A DNA stretch of 64,000 nucleotides from Nitrospira sp. MA-1 (GTDB lineage: Bacteria; Nitrospirota; Nitrospiria; Nitrospirales; UBA8639), in the NCBI GenBank assembly GCA_032139905.1, contig JAQJDB010000007.1, positions 1,302,001 to 1,366,000 on the forward strand, written 5' to 3'. The position numbers and the translations under genes are program-made. Position 1 is the first letter of the stretch, and the number at the start of each line of letters is the position of its first letter. Shown here one piece after another: positions 27,736 through 38,290 of this stretch. Under the pieces are notes generated by a model. It worked only from the letters and a program-made list of their open reading frames with translations, was not told where the DNA came from and searched no databases.

Positions 27736-29379
27736 TTATCGTTGAACCCCAGGCATCGAGGGGAGGGTCCCGAGTCTTTGGGTGAGGAGTAAATTCTCCG
27801 AAGCATCCACCGGGCAGTCGATGATGGAAAGTGTATTGGAGCTCAATGCCTTACGCAGCACGGGTACCAATTCCTCCGCCGATGCGATGCGATAGCCCTT
27901 TGCGCCAAAGCTTTCCGCATATTTCACGATATCTATTTTGTTAAATTCCACGTATGACGACCTGCCGAATTGCTGCATTTGTTTCCAACGAATCAGGCCG
28001 AGGTCGCCATCGTTGAAAATGAGCACCACAAAGGGGGTACTCATGCGTATGGCGGTCTCCAATTCCTGCGAGTTCATCAGGAACCCACCGTCACCGGTCA
28101 CCGCCACCACACGGCGATCCGGGTGCGCCAGTTTGGCAGCCACCGCGCCGGGCAGGGCAATGCCCATGGCGGCGAACCCGTTTGAAATGATGCAGGTGTT
28201 GGGAAGAAAGCACGGGAAGAGTCGCCCCAGCCAGACTTTGTGCGCGCCAACATCCGAGATCACGATATCATCGTGGGCTAGCGACGAACGCAGGTCGGCG
28301 AGGATTCTTTGCGGCTTGAGGGGAAAGGACGTGTCCTGACCGCCCTGTGCCAATTCACCGCGAAGCATTTGGCGGAATCGTGAGCTACTCGTCGCGGCAT
28401 GCGCGTCACCCTGCTCCGTCAGCGCTTCGAGTGACGAGGTGATATTGCCCACTACCCCGACGTTGACGATGTACGATGCGTCAACCTCAGCGGGTGACAT
28501 GTCCACGTGCACAATTTTCTTGTCGCGCTTGGGGTTCCAGGTATGGGGCGCATATTCCACGATGTCGTATCCAATCGCGATGACGACGTCGGCTTCCAGG
28601 AACTCGCAGTTCACATAGTCAATCGGTGCCAGTCCGATGGCGCCGAGCGAGAGGGGGTGGGTATCGGGAATGACGCCCTTGGCCATGAAGGTGGTGGCGA
28701 CCGGAATGTTCAGCTTTTCGGCGAATCGCATCAACGCTTCTGAAGCATGTCCGCGAATGACGCCGTTGCCCGCGAGTACGATCGGGTGCCTGGCCTCGGC
28801 AATGATATGTCCGGCCTTGTCGAGTTGTTCGGGGGCGGCTCCGCCGGGGTGGACCCATTGCACGAGCAGCGGCTGTCCATCGGTTTCCATGCAGGCAATA
28901 TCTTCGGGAATTTCGATGTGTGTGGCGCCGGGCTTTTCGGACTGAGCCAACTTGAATGCCTTGCGAAAGACTTCCGGTATGATGTCGGGTATGGGCAAGG
29001 TGGTGTTCCACTTGGTTACGGGGCGAAACAGGGAAACGATATCAAGATGCTGATGCGATTCCTTATGGAGCCGGTCCTGGTCGGCCTGGCCCGTCAGGGC
29101 GACGACTGGCGCACGGTCCATGTTGGCATCGGCCACCCCGCTAATAAGATTTGTGGCGCCAGGCCCCAGCGTAGAGAGACACACACCGGCTTTGCCGGTC
29201 AACCGGCCATACACGTCCGCCATGAAGGCCGCGCCTTGCTCATGCCGGGTCATGACGAAGCAGATGGAAGAGCCGATCAGGGCGTCGAGGAGATCCATGT
29301 TCTCCTCGCCCGGCACACCGAAGATGTATGCCACACCTTCGTTCTCCAGACATTGTACGATGAGTTTGGCAGCTTTCAT
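27736..29379 (-). CDS. Thiamine-diphosphate enzyme, acetolactate synthase-like (AlsS/IlvB type)
   Basis: A 547-residue enzyme of the acetohydroxyacid synthase fold that condenses two pyruvates to acetolactate. The N-terminal domain has the cofactor glutamate in RHEQGAAFMADVYGRLTG and GPGATNLISGVADANMDRAPV. The C-terminal ThDP motif is GDGGFLMNSQELETA...NDGD. It lacks a neighbouring small subunit (IlvN) gene, and sequence features such as HLDIVSLFRPVTKW fit the catabolic AlsS type. Start ATG at 29379. Other enzymes of the family, such as glyoxylate carboligase, cannot be fully excluded. Confidence 0.82.
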   Translation of the reverse strand: MKAAKLIVQCLENEGVAYIFGVPGEENMDLLDALIGSSICFVMTRHEQGAAFMADVYGRLTGKAGVCLSTLGPGATNLISGVADANMDRAPVVALTGQADQDRLHKESHQHLDIVSLFRPVTKWNTTLPIPDIIPEVFRKAFKLAQSEKPGATHIEIPEDIACMETDGQPLLVQWVHPGGAAPEQLDKAGHIIAEARHPIVLAGNGVIRGHASEALMRFAEKLNIPVATTFMAKGVIPDTHPLSLGAIGLAPIDYVNCEFLEADVVIAIGYDIVEYAPHTWNPKRDKKIVHVDMSPAEVDASYIVNVGVVGNITSSLEALTEQGDAHAATSSSRFRQMLRGELAQGGQDTSFPLKPQRILADLRSSLAHDDIVISDVGAHKVWLGRLFPCFLPNTCIISNGFAAMGIALPGAVAAKLAHPDRRVVAVTGDGGFLMNSQELETAIRMSTPFVVLIFNDGDLGLIRWKQMQQFGRSSYVEFNKIDIVKYAESFGAKGYRIASAEELVPVLRKALSSNTLSIIDCPVDASENLLLTQRLGTLPSMPGVQR

Positions 29380-29477
29380 GTTTGCCTTCCGGATTCAATG
29401 TTCTTAGAACAGGGAGTGTTGAATAATAATTTCCATGGGCAGATTGACCCACAGGCACGTTGCCTATCAGAGGCCTC

Positions 29478-29599
29478 GGGGCGGTTCAAAAAAGTTCGTC
29501 CAGCAAGGCCGCAGTCATTTTTGCGCGCAGAGCGTACTTCCAGTACGTGAGCACGGAAAAATGGCGAGAACGCCGCTGGCGGCTTTTTTCAACAGCCCC
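29478..29599. repeat. MITE/REP-like element with 17-bp terminal inverted repeats
   Basis: The ends GGGGCGGTTCAAAAAAG (29478-29494) and CTTTTTTCAACAGCCCC (29583-29599) are inverted repeats matching at 15 of 17 positions. The interior contains hairpins (GTACT-TCC-AGTAC near 29552 and GCCGC-CA-GCGGC near 29575). It sits between two codirectional genes, 14 bases past the phosphorylase stop, and may double as a terminator. Only one copy in the window. From memory, similar sequences are dispersed in related genomes; not verified. Confidence 0.6.
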
Positions 29600-29613
29600 T
29601 TAGAACAATTTAA

Positions 29614-32160
29614 TCAACGCTGCCAAAGGATGTGAGCCTCCTCCAGGGGAATCGCCATCCCGTCGCAGTGCGGAATCACCCGTGCCGTATAGTCCGTTGC
29701 CGGGCGGGCCGCCGACACGGCCGCGTGGTAGACATGCCCGCCGACCGATCCGGCCAGTTGCCGAATGTTATTCATCTCCTGCCGGTGCGGAATGTTACCG
29801 CCGACCCCGTCAGCATAGAGCTCGACTCGTACGGCCTCAGGATCGAGATCGTCGAGATAGACCTGAACTTCAAAAATATGTTCTGCCCCGTGGGTCTCCA
29901 CCTTCACGTTGCCGAAGCGTAGCGCGGCCCAATGTTGATCCAGCGTGTGCCGCCAATTCAGTATCTGGGGGCCGCCGGCGCCTTTATCGGCGGCGCGTGT
30001 TCGATAGGCCGCTGCCGCCGGGAGGTACCGTTGCTCGGTGTATTCGCGCACGGTGCGATTGGCGGAGAAACGCGGAGTCAATTGCGCCATGCTTTCCCGC
30101 ATCCGTTTGATCCATGCGGCGGGAATGCCATTCCTGTCCCTGGTGTAAAACTCCGGGATCACCTCCCGCTCGAGCAAATCATACAGTGCGTCGGCTTCAA
30201 CCGCATCCCAAGCGGGATCGTCGCCGTGTTCCTGGCCATCGCCCAATGCCCATCCCACTTCAGGCGTGTAGGCTTCCGCCCACCACCCGTCCAACACCGA
30301 GAGATTGAGTCCGCCGTTGACGAGTACTTTCATGCCGCTGGTTCCGCTCGCCTCCCAGGGTCGTCGGGGCGTGTTAATCCACACGTCGACTCCCTGTACC
30401 AGCCGCTCCGTTAACAGCATGTCATAGTCGCTCAAAAAAATAATGTGGGGGCGGATCTCCGGCTGGCGGATGAACGTGATCCATTCATGGATCAAGGCCT
30501 GTCCAGCCCGGTCCTCAGGATGGGCCTTGCCGGCCATGATGAGCTGGACGGGGCGTTCCGGATTGGTCAGCAGGCCGCGCAATCGTTGCGGATTGTGCAG
30601 GAGCAGGTTCGGTCTCTTGTAGGTGGCGAACCGCCGCGCAAAACCCAATGTCAACGAGTTGGGGTCAAAAAGATACTTCGCCGCATCAATGGATTCAGGC
30701 GATGCGCCGGAAGCAGCCAGTTGCCTGGACAATCGCTCACGAGCATATGTGACAAACGCCTGGCTGGCGGCGATCCGAAATTGCCAAAGCGTGGCGTCAG
30801 AGATACGGCGCATGTCCTGCTCCAGCCTGTCCATCGTCCCCACCCACCGCTCCTTTCCACAGACTTTCGTCCACAGATCATCAGACGGGGCTGAGTCCCA
30901 CGTCGGCATGTGAACTCCGTTCGTCACATATCCGACCGGTACTTCGTCTTCCGGCCAATGCGGAAAGAGCGGCGCAAAGAGATGCCGACTCACTTTTCCA
31001 TGCAAACGACTGACGCCATTCACCCCGCCGCTGCCCCGAATAGCCAAATAGGCCATGTTGAACGATTCAGAAGAATCGTGCGGGTTCTGACGGCCCAAGG
31101 CCAGCAAATCATGAAGCGGAATTCCGAGCTTCTCCTTGGCATACCCACCGAGATATTGTCCAATGAGTATTGGACTGAATCGGTCGAAGCCCGCGGCCAC
31201 CGCGGTATGGGTGGTGAACAGGTTTCCCGCCCGGGTCAAGGCCAGGGCAACGTCGAAGGGCTGTCCGGTTTCCTGCATAAAACTGCGGGCACGTTCCAAG
31301 ACCGCAAACGCGGCATGCCCTTCATTCAGATGACAGACTTCGGGTTGAATGCCCAGCGCCACCAACAGGCGCCATCCGCCGATTCCGAGCAGCAATTCCT
31401 GCTGGAGGCGCAGCTCGGGACCGCCCCCATATAGCTCACTGGTAATTCCTCGATGAGCAGGAAAGTTGGCCGCATCGTTGCTGTCCAGCAGATAGAGTTT
31501 TACCCGGCCGACCTGGACCTGCCAGGCGCGCAGCCAGACCGAGTACGCCGGTAAGGCGATCTCCAACCGCAACCATTCTCCATTTGATTGCCGCAGGGGT
31601 CTGATCGGCAATTGTCCCGGATCGTTATAGGGGAAAAGGGCCAGTTGCGTTCCGCTCTTATCGATCACCTGACGAAAATAACCTTGCTGGTAGAGGAGTC
31701 CCACGCCGACCACCGGCACGCCTAGATCGCTGGCGGCTTTGAGTTGATCGCCGGCGACATTGCCGAGTCCGCCCGAATAGATGGGCAACGCTTCGCTCAA
31801 CATGAATTCCATGCTGAAATAAGCGGCGCAGGTCAGGGACGTCTGCGAATGATTCTGCTGAAACCAGGCGGGGCGCTCTACTGCCTGTTGCCTGGTTTGC
31901 ACCAGGCTATCAATGTGTGTGCGAAAACCGGGATCCGCCAGCACATGCTTGATCCGGTCGTGCGAGACCGTCTGCAGGACAACCCAGGGATTGTGTGTGA
32001 TATCCCATAGTTCGGCATCAAGCTGCCGCCATACTTCGTCGGTCGCATGATTCCAGCATGAACGCATATCGAGGGCCAGCTCGGCCAGGGAATCGAACCC
32101 CTCGATTTCGCGCGAGAGAAGATTATAGAAAGGGTAGTTGGCCGGGGTCGGTTTGCTCAT
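29614..32160 (-). CDS. glgP: Alpha-glucan (glycogen) phosphorylase
   Basis: Releases glucose-1-phosphate from glycogen or maltodextrin, cytoplasmic and PLP-dependent, about 848 residues. It is of the short-N-terminus bacterial/archaeal type. Visible blocks are YFSMEFMLSEALPIYSGGLG, HLNEGHAAFAVLER, a sugar-binding FARRFATYKRP, and the PLP region WEASGTSGMKVLVNGG with the cofactor lysine. ATG 32160 is preferred because AAGGAAACGTC stands just before it; the longer frame (to 32196) has no ribosome site. The C-terminal 120 residues form an extra beta-rich domain also common in this subgroup. Confidence 0.92.
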   Translation of the reverse strand: MSKPTPANYPFYNLLSREIEGFDSLAELALDMRSCWNHATDEVWRQLDAELWDITHNPWVVLQTVSHDRIKHVLADPGFRTHIDSLVQTRQQAVERPAWFQQNHSQTSLTCAAYFSMEFMLSEALPIYSGGLGNVAGDQLKAASDLGVPVVGVGLLYQQGYFRQVIDKSGTQLALFPYNDPGQLPIRPLRQSNGEWLRLEIALPAYSVWLRAWQVQVGRVKLYLLDSNDAANFPAHRGITSELYGGGPELRLQQELLLGIGGWRLLVALGIQPEVCHLNEGHAAFAVLERARSFMQETGQPFDVALALTRAGNLFTTHTAVAAGFDRFSPILIGQYLGGYAKEKLGIPLHDLLALGRQNPHDSSESFNMAYLAIRGSGGVNGVSRLHGKVSRHLFAPLFPHWPEDEVPVGYVTNGVHMPTWDSAPSDDLWTKVCGKERWVGTMDRLEQDMRRISDATLWQFRIAASQAFVTYARERLSRQLAASGASPESIDAAKYLFDPNSLTLGFARRFATYKRPNLLLHNPQRLRGLLTNPERPVQLIMAGKAHPEDRAGQALIHEWITFIRQPEIRPHIIFLSDYDMLLTERLVQGVDVWINTPRRPWEASGTSGMKVLVNGGLNLSVLDGWWAEAYTPEVGWALGDGQEHGDDPAWDAVEADALYDLLEREVIPEFYTRDRNGIPAAWIKRMRESMAQLTPRFSANRTVREYTEQRYLPAAAAYRTRAADKGAGGPQILNWRHTLDQHWAALRFGNVKVETHGAEHIFEVQVYLDDLDPEAVRVELYADGVGGNIPHRQEMNNIRQLAGSVGGHVYHAAVSAARPATDYTARVIPHCDGMAIPLEEAHILWQR

Positions 32161-32403
32161 GACGTTTCCTTCAGTCTTGGCTCGGAAGGTTTTCATGCCA
32201 ACGAATGAAATTTCGTCATTTTATTTATTGTAGGATTCATTTTATGCTTTCAGGTGAAAAGGTGAAAGATCAGTTGTCTCGCAAGACTCCGAGCGAGATC
32301 TTGCCGTTGTCCGGTTATCCACATGATGCTATCTAAATCCCGATCGATGGATCTTGCGCGGCTGGAACACTACGTCGCCATCTGCCAGGATCACCGTTTG
32401 GCC

Positions 32404-32691
32404 TCAAGGTCGTCGATGGGCGATGACCTCGATGGTGCCAGGATATAGGCGAACCGCAAACGGATAGTCCACCGGAAATGAAGTCATCAACAGCGATCGC
32501 GGGTCATTCATGGTTTCAACTCGGTAGCGTTGTAAGGCTCCCAGATAGTCCGCATAGCCGAGGTCATGGCGTAGCGCTTCAAAAATTCCCCAATAGCGAT
32601 TCCGGCTCGCCTCGCCAAACTCCTGAACAAGATGATGGTCGAGGTCAATGCCAATGCGATTGTTATCGAGCAGGCAGAGTGTTTTCGACAT
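32404..32691 (-). CDS. Small hypothetical protein
   Basis: A 95-residue frame 36 bases after the zwf stop, same strand. No firm family. The last third (FPVDYPFAVRLYPGTIEVIAHRRP region) faintly recalls the C-terminal strands of ParE/RelE-type toxins, but the N-terminal half does not, and no antitoxin-like partner is next to it. The ribosome site is weak. Listed because it is codirectional and composition looks coding. Confidence 0.4.
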   Translation of the reverse strand: MSKTLCLLDNNRIGIDLDHHLVQEFGEASRNRYWGIFEALRHDLGYADYLGALQRYRVETMNDPRSLLMTSFPVDYPFAVRLYPGTIEVIAHRRP

Positions 32692-32727
32692 CCAGCAGGA
32701 AGACGGAGTTGTCCGGCGCGGTCATGC

Positions 32728-34134
32728 TCATGTTTCCTCGGATAAGGGATTGTGCCAGCCTCCGTCTGTTGCGATGAGGGCATCCGCCTCTTTCGGCCCC
32801 CAGGTGCCGCGCTTGTAAGGCCGGACCGGGTGGTGTATCCTCAGAACCGGATCGACCACCCTCCAGGCGGCTTCCACCGCGTCCTCACGGGTAAAGAGCG
32901 CTCCGTCGCCGGCCATGGCATTTCCTATCAGTCGCTCGTAGGGTTTTTCCTTTCCGGATTGCTCTTCCAGCAGATAGAGTTCTTGCTGGTCGCCGATGAA
33001 CTCCTTCCCTGGCCGCTTGACGCGGGCAGCGAGGGCGACGGCCGAACTGGGGGAGAGTCGAAAACGCAGATAATTGCCTCGTCCGGCTGCCGGCCTTGAA
33101 TCGTCAAACAGTCGTTGCGGTGGAGGCTTGAGTTCCACGAGGACCTCGGCTGCCGTTGTTGTCAAACACTTTCCTGCACGCAGGTACCACGGCACTCCTT
33201 CCCAGCGCCACGAGTCGATGAAGAGTCGCAGGGCACAGAATGTTTCCACGTCGGAGGCTTTCGCGACGCCCGGTTCCTTTCGGTAACCGGTGTACTGGCC
33301 GCGCACCACGTCGTCCGGCTGCAGGGGACGCATGGCTTGAAACACCTTCGCTTTTTCGCTGTGGACGGCTCCATAGCCCTGATAGGCGGGCGGCTCCATT
33401 GCCAGCAGTGAGACGATCTGGAAGAGGTGGTTCTGTATGACATCGCGGAGGCATCCGGTACTTTCGTAAAATGCCCCGCGAGCCTTCACGCCAAAATCTT
33501 CGCAGAGGGTAATCTGCACGCTCTCTACGCAGTCACGGTTCCAGATCGGCTCCAGGAACGAATTAGCGAAGCGAAAATAGAGAATATTCATGATGGCTTC
33601 TTTCCCGAGGTAGTGGTCGATACGAAAGATCGAGTCCTCTGGAAACACCGACTGTGCCATTCGGTTAAGATTTTGTGCTGAGGCCAGGTCGCGTCCGAAG
33701 GGCTTTTCGACGATGAGGCGCGCATCTTTGGCCAAGTCTGAGCCGCCGAGTCCCTGGATGACCGCCGTGAAGAGGGAGGGAGGGATGGCCAGGTAATGCG
33801 CTGGACGCTTGGCATTGCCCAGAGTCTGCTTGAGTGCCTTGAACGTCCCGGGGTCGTTGTAATCTCCGCCTACATACTTGAAAAGGGAAAGCAGGTGGTC
33901 TAAAGCCTCCCGGTCATCGATCTTGCCGGCCTGTTTAATACTGTCCGTTACATGTTTGCGCAATTGCGCCAGGCTCCACTTTGGAGCGGCGATACCAACC
34001 ACGGGAACGTTGAGAAGCCCGCGTTTGGTCATGGCATAGAGCGCCGGTATGATCATCTTGTGGGCGAGGTCGCCGGTGACCCCGAAGAGGACCAGGGCGT
34101 CGGACCGCTTTGGTCGGCTGTTCGTCCTGCCCAT
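32728..34134 (-). CDS. zwf: Glucose-6-phosphate 1-dehydrogenase
   Basis: First oxidative pentose-phosphate step, glucose-6-phosphate to 6-phosphogluconolactone, yielding NAD(P)H. About 468 residues. The Rossmann start is [19 protein letters not shown]; the substrate/catalytic block is [21 protein letters not shown] with the conserved Asp-His-Tyr and Lys. Start ATG 34134 lies one base past the gnd stop, so the two genes are coupled; the open frame upstream overlaps gnd and is not used. No pgl (lactonase) gene is visible between them. Confidence 0.95.
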   Translation of the reverse strand: MGRTNSRPKRSDALVLFGVTGDLAHKMIIPALYAMTKRGLLNVPVVGIAAPKWSLAQLRKHVTDSIKQAGKIDDREALDHLLSLFKYVGGDYNDPGTFKALKQTLGNAKRPAHYLAIPPSLFTAVIQGLGGSDLAKDARLIVEKPFGRDLASAQNLNRMAQSVFPEDSIFRIDHYLGKEAIMNILYFRFANSFLEPIWNRDCVESVQITLCEDFGVKARGAFYESTGCLRDVIQNHLFQIVSLLAMEPPAYQGYGAVHSEKAKVFQAMRPLQPDDVVRGQYTGYRKEPGVAKASDVETFCALRLFIDSWRWEGVPWYLRAGKCLTTTAAEVLVELKPPPQRLFDDSRPAAGRGNYLRFRLSPSSAVALAARVKRPGKEFIGDQQELYLLEEQSGKEKPYERLIGNAMAGDGALFTREDAVEAAWRVVDPVLRIHHPVRPYKRGTWGPKEADALIATDGGWHNPLSEET

Positions 34135-34135
34135 T

Positions 34136-35155
34136 TCAGATTTCTTCCTTTTTCTCATCATGTCCGCCAAACTGCTTCCGCATAGCGGAGAGGACCCGAT
34201 TGGCGTAATCGGCCTCACCCCTGGATTCAAACCGCCCGAAGAGCGCTGCGTTGATCACGGGTGACGGCACGCCCTCGTCAATCGCAGCCAAGGCCGTCCA
34301 GCGTCCTTCGCCGGAATCCGACACGCGGCCGGAAAAACTTGTCAGATTTGAATCCTCGACCAGAGCCTCGGCGGTGAGATCAAGCAACCAGGATGCCACC
34401 ACACTGCCCCGGCGCCATACCTCGGCGACCTGACCCACGTCGATCTGGTACTGATAGGCCTCCGGGTCACGCAGGGGGGTCGTCTCAGCGTCCTGGTCCC
34501 GGGAGCGCAGACCGACGTCGGCGTGCTTAAGGATGTTGAGGCCTTCGGCATAGGCCGCCATCAGGCCATACTCTATTCCGTTGTGGACCATTTTCACAAA
34601 GTGTCCGGCACCAGTCGGGCCGCAATGCAGGTAGCCCTGCTCGTCCTGACCGGGGTCACCTGTCCGGCCAGGGGTGCGGGGTGCTACCTTGATTCCCGGC
34701 GCGATGCTGCTGAATATCGGGTCCAGATGTTTGACGATTTGTTCCTCTCCGCCGATCATCAAGCAGTAGCCGCGTTCAAGTCCGAAAATTCCGCCGCTGG
34801 TGCCGCAGTCGACATAGTGAATGCCACGGACTTTGAGAGCCTTCGCCCGCTCAAGATCGTCGCGGTAGTAGGTGTTGCCGCCGTCGATGATGATATCGCC
34901 CGTCTCCATGCGCGCGGCCAGTTCCTTGACTGTCTCGCCGGCCACGCCGGCTGGCACCATCACCCAGGCCGCGCGCGGCTTGGACAGTTTCGCGATGAAC
35001 TCGTCAAGCGAGGCGGCGCCCTGGACATCCCGGCCCGCGAGTTTCTCGACCTCAGCGCTGTTCCTATCGTAGACCACGCATGTGTGGCCGGCTTTTGTCA
35101 GGCGGCGTACCAGGTTCGCGCCCATTCGTCCAAGACCGATCATGCCAAGTTGCAT
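34136..35155 (-). CDS. gnd: 6-phosphogluconate dehydrogenase (decarboxylating), short form
   Basis: Oxidative decarboxylation of 6-phosphogluconate to ribulose-5-phosphate. At 339 residues it belongs to the shorter Gnd/YqeC type. Blocks: [16 protein letters not shown] (dinucleotide site), [33 protein letters not shown] and [14 protein letters not shown] (catalytic Lys-x-x-His-Asn). The second strand ends YDRN; the acidic residue there suggests NAD+ rather than NADP+ preference. Located between tkt and zwf on the same strand. Confidence 0.93.
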   Translation of the reverse strand: MQLGMIGLGRMGANLVRRLTKAGHTCVVYDRNSAEVEKLAGRDVQGAASLDEFIAKLSKPRAAWVMVPAGVAGETVKELAARMETGDIIIDGGNTYYRDDLERAKALKVRGIHYVDCGTSGGIFGLERGYCLMIGGEEQIVKHLDPIFSSIAPGIKVAPRTPGRTGDPGQDEQGYLHCGPTGAGHFVKMVHNGIEYGLMAAYAEGLNILKHADVGLRSRDQDAETTPLRDPEAYQYQIDVGQVAEVWRRGSVVASWLLDLTAEALVEDSNLTSFSGRVSDSGEGRWTALAAIDEGVPSPVINAALFGRFESRGEADYANRVLSAMRKQFGGHDEKKEEI

Positions 35156-35198
35156 TTTGTCTCTCCTTTTTTTTAATGGTTATCCGTGTGTTATCCCT

Positions 35199-37283
35199 TC
35201 ATCGCGGGGTTTCCAGAAGAGCCAGAGCCCGGCTGCATACGTTGGTGACAGTGAAGCCATACTCTTGCATAACAATCTTCCCTGGGGCCGATGTGCCAAA
35301 ACGATCTACGGCGAGCACATCACCATTGTTGCCGACATAGCGATACCAACCTTGTGATACTCCGGCTTCGACAGCGAGCCTCGCGCCGACCACAGGGGGA
35401 AGCACCGTGTTACGGTACTCCCCTGACTGGGCTTCGAATAGTTCCCAACTGGGCATTGAAACGATGCGCACCTGGAGTTTTTGTTCCAGCAGTTTCTCCC
35501 GTGCCTCCACAATCAATGCGACTTCAGAGCCGCTGGCAATCAGAATCAGATCGGGACGCCCATTCGGGGCCTCGGCCAGGATGTAGCCGCCGCGCTTCAG
35601 GCCATCGGCGGCGGAGAGCTGTGTACGGTCGAGCGTTGGCACAGCTTGTCGTGTCAGGATTAGTGCCACGGGCTGATCCCGCGTTTCGATTGCCACCCGC
35701 CAGGCCATGGCTGTCTCGTTGGCATCGGCAGGACGGATCACGATGAGGTTGGGAAGCGCTCGCAGACAGGCGATCTGCTCCACGGATTGATGGGTTGGGC
35801 CGTCCTCACCCAGTGCGAGGCTGTCATGGGTGAATACATACACCACTTGTATCCCCATCAGGGCAGCGAGCCGGATCGGCGGGCGCATGTAATCGGAGAA
35901 GGTCAAAAACGTTGCCCCGAATGGGATGATCCCTCCGTGCGTAGCGAGGCCGTTCAGGATCGCCCCCATTGCATGCTCCCGAACCCCGAACTGGAGATTC
36001 CGGCCGGCATAGCTCCAACCGCCGCCGGCGGAACCTTGCAGATCCCCGACCGCCATGTCGGAGGATTCAAAATTGCCTGCATCCTTCAATTCAGTAAACG
36101 TGGAGGTATTCAAGTCGGCCGAGCCGCCGATCAAGGCGGGGAGTGTCCGGTTCATCGCGTCCATAATTTTTCCCGACGCCTCGCGGGTGGCCAGGCCTTT
36201 GCTATCGGCGGGGAATTGCGGGATGTTTGCGTCCCAATCTGGCGGTAATTCCCCTTTGATGAGCAGGCGAAGTTCGCCGGCAAGCTCAGGGTATTGGGTC
36301 TCGTACGCCTTAAAGGTGGCATTCCATTCCGCCTCCGCTTGACGGCCACGGTCAACGGCCTGGCGACAATGCTGCTCGACTTCTTCCGGCACAAAAAATG
36401 GGGGGTCAACAGGCCAGCCCAGGTTCTCTTTCGTCAGCTTCACTTCTTCCTCGCCGAGGGGGGAACCATGGGCCGCAAATGTGCCTTGTTTGTGGGGAGA
36501 ACCGTAGCCAATATGAGTCCGTATGAGGATCAGTGAGGGCCGCTCCGTCTCCTGACGCGCCGCATGGATAGCGCGATCAATGGCGTTTACGTCGTTACCG
36601 TCGTCGATCGATTGGGTATGCCAGCCATAAGCGGCAAATCGTTGGGCCCGGTCCTCGGTAAATGTAAGCTGCGTGGATGCGGCGAGCGTGATCCGATTAT
36701 CGTCGTACAAATAGATTAGTTTGCCGAGTTTCAAGTGCCCGGCGAGCGAGGCCGTTTCGGCCGCCACGCCTTCCATCAAATCGCCGTCACTGACCAGGGC
36801 ATAAGTGAAATGACGAACAATCTCAAATCCTGGCCGATTATACCGGGTGGCCAGATAGGCTTCGGCGATGGCCATGCCCGCTGCATTGCCGAAACCCTGG
36901 CCGAGGGGGCCAGTGGTGGTTTCCACGCCGGGGGTTATTCCTCTTTCGGGATGTCCGGGCGTGCGGCTGCCCCATTGGCGAAACTGTTTGAGTTGATCGA
37001 GCGGCAGATCATAACCCGTGAGATATAGCAAGCTGTAGAGTAGCATCGATCCGTGGCCCGCCGACAGAACAAATCTGTCCCGATTGAACCAGTCCGGATT
37101 GGAGGGGCTATGTTGAAGAAATCGTGTCCACAGGACATAGGCCATCGGGGCGGCACCTAGCGGGAGGCCTGGGTGGCCGCTCTTGGCTTTTTGCACCGCA
37201 TCTACCGACAAAAAACGGATCGTATTGATCGACAATTGATCCAACTGCTCGGAACTGGAAACGGATGTGTGTGCTTTATTCAT
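35199..37283 (-). CDS. tkt: Transketolase
   Basis: ThDP enzyme of the non-oxidative pentose-phosphate pathway (or Calvin-type cycles), 694 residues. Seen in order: [20 protein letters not shown], the cofactor motif [19 protein letters not shown]...DDNRIT, the pyrimidine domain with [11 protein letters not shown], and a C-terminal domain starting QAVPTLDR. Full length for the family. First gene of the tkt-gnd-zwf cluster; an inverted repeat lies in its leader. Confidence 0.96.
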   Translation of the reverse strand: MNKAHTSVSSSEQLDQLSINTIRFLSVDAVQKAKSGHPGLPLGAAPMAYVLWTRFLQHSPSNPDWFNRDRFVLSAGHGSMLLYSLLYLTGYDLPLDQLKQFRQWGSRTPGHPERGITPGVETTTGPLGQGFGNAAGMAIAEAYLATRYNRPGFEIVRHFTYALVSDGDLMEGVAAETASLAGHLKLGKLIYLYDDNRITLAASTQLTFTEDRAQRFAAYGWHTQSIDDGNDVNAIDRAIHAARQETERPSLILIRTHIGYGSPHKQGTFAAHGSPLGEEEVKLTKENLGWPVDPPFFVPEEVEQHCRQAVDRGRQAEAEWNATFKAYETQYPELAGELRLLIKGELPPDWDANIPQFPADSKGLATREASGKIMDAMNRTLPALIGGSADLNTSTFTELKDAGNFESSDMAVGDLQGSAGGGWSYAGRNLQFGVREHAMGAILNGLATHGGIIPFGATFLTFSDYMRPPIRLAALMGIQVVYVFTHDSLALGEDGPTHQSVEQIACLRALPNLIVIRPADANETAMAWRVAIETRDQPVALILTRQAVPTLDRTQLSAADGLKRGGYILAEAPNGRPDLILIASGSEVALIVEAREKLLEQKLQVRIVSMPSWELFEAQSGEYRNTVLPPVVGARLAVEAGVSQGWYRYVGNNGDVLAVDRFGTSAPGKIVMQEYGFTVTNVCSRALALLETPR

Positions 37284-37320
37284 GGTAGGTATTCCTTATT
37301 TCGTTGAGTGAATACAACAT

Positions 37321-37397
37321 GGCCTTTCCTCTATATTTCCCCCGGCCGCACGGTTTATCTGGTGCCAGTAAGCTCGAATGCAATTGGAGGAAAGGCC
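37321..37397. promoter_or_regulatory. Inverted repeat in the transketolase leader
   Basis: GGCCTTTCCTC at 37321-37331 is perfectly complementary to GAGGAAAGGCC at 37387-37397, with 55 bases between. It lies 38-114 bases ahead of the tkt start, so in the transcript it could fold as a long-range hairpin near the leader. Function unknown. Confidence 0.4.
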
Positions 37398-37420
37398 TTT
37401 CCGAAGTCTCGTTAGCGGTT

Positions 37421-38051
37421 TTACTTAATTTTTCGTGCTGAAATTCTTTGTTCTCCTCCTTGCTGAATTATCAGATGCGTCAGGACCTGCACCTTGAGGT
37501 TGGCCCCAAGGCCGGTCTTGTCTTTTTCATTTTCAATGATGCATAGAGGTTCGTTTTTCGTGGCATGCTGTCTCTCTTCGACGCAGAAGTCTGCCATGAT
37601 TCTTGACGATGACGTCACGACCACCTCAGGCTTCCCATGTCCATACACCATGATCTCCGCGTGTACGCCTTTTGGTCATAAACCTCTTTGTTGTTTCTCT
37701 GTCCGTATGTTTTCTCATATGACAGCGATCTTGTCATAATAACGAAATCTGGATATCCTCCCAACCCTATTCCGATCTTGTCAAAGCTGTCCACCATTTC
37801 AATTACGCAATCATACCTCACCATCCGGTAGCCGGCTTTGATTTCCATGTGAAGAGGAAGGGGCGCTACATTGGAGAGTGGCAGAGAATTCCGGTTTGTC
37901 TCATAGCCGAGCATGGTTGGCGAACCGACATTCCTTCCTGGGTCAAGACTTCGCTATAGGGGTCTGGCGCATACTCCGCCTGAGGATATGCGTTGAAGAC
38001 GACATATCGGGTCTGTGGCAGCGGACGACATTTGTTCAGGATCGCGGTCAT
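37421..38051 (-). pseudogene. Broken gene of unknown function (two or more frameshifts)
   Basis: Three overlapping minus-strand frames read as one protein: 38051 down to about 37910 (MTAILNKCRPLPQTRYVVF...), then a second frame to about 37650 (MEIKAGYRMVRYDCVIEMVD), then a third to 37421 (AEIMVYGHGKPEVVVTSSSR...). The breaks fall at the overlaps near 37910 and 37660. Composition is protein-like throughout and the parts do not repeat each other. I do not recognise the family. Confidence 0.4.
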
Positions 38052-38290
38052 GGGAACGCCTCTTAGTTCCCCCTGGAGGGTCGGGTAAAGGAAAAATTTA
38101 TATGCTGCTGCGCATCAGGAAGAACATGCAGAACAGATTCATGACAGGGTTGATTCAAAGCCGGAGTAGAAATCATCAGGTGTCCTGATCCATTCCTCTC
38201 CCTATCCCATCTGGCTTTCACGGGTTTCTTGCGATTTCATTTCCTTGTCAAAAGAGAGTTGGATCGACAGGGATCCGGTTTCGTCGTTTT

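Noticed and set aside
32404-32691. Reading the small gene as a ParE/RelE toxin
   Set aside because: Only the last strands are reminiscent; no antitoxin gene adjoins it.
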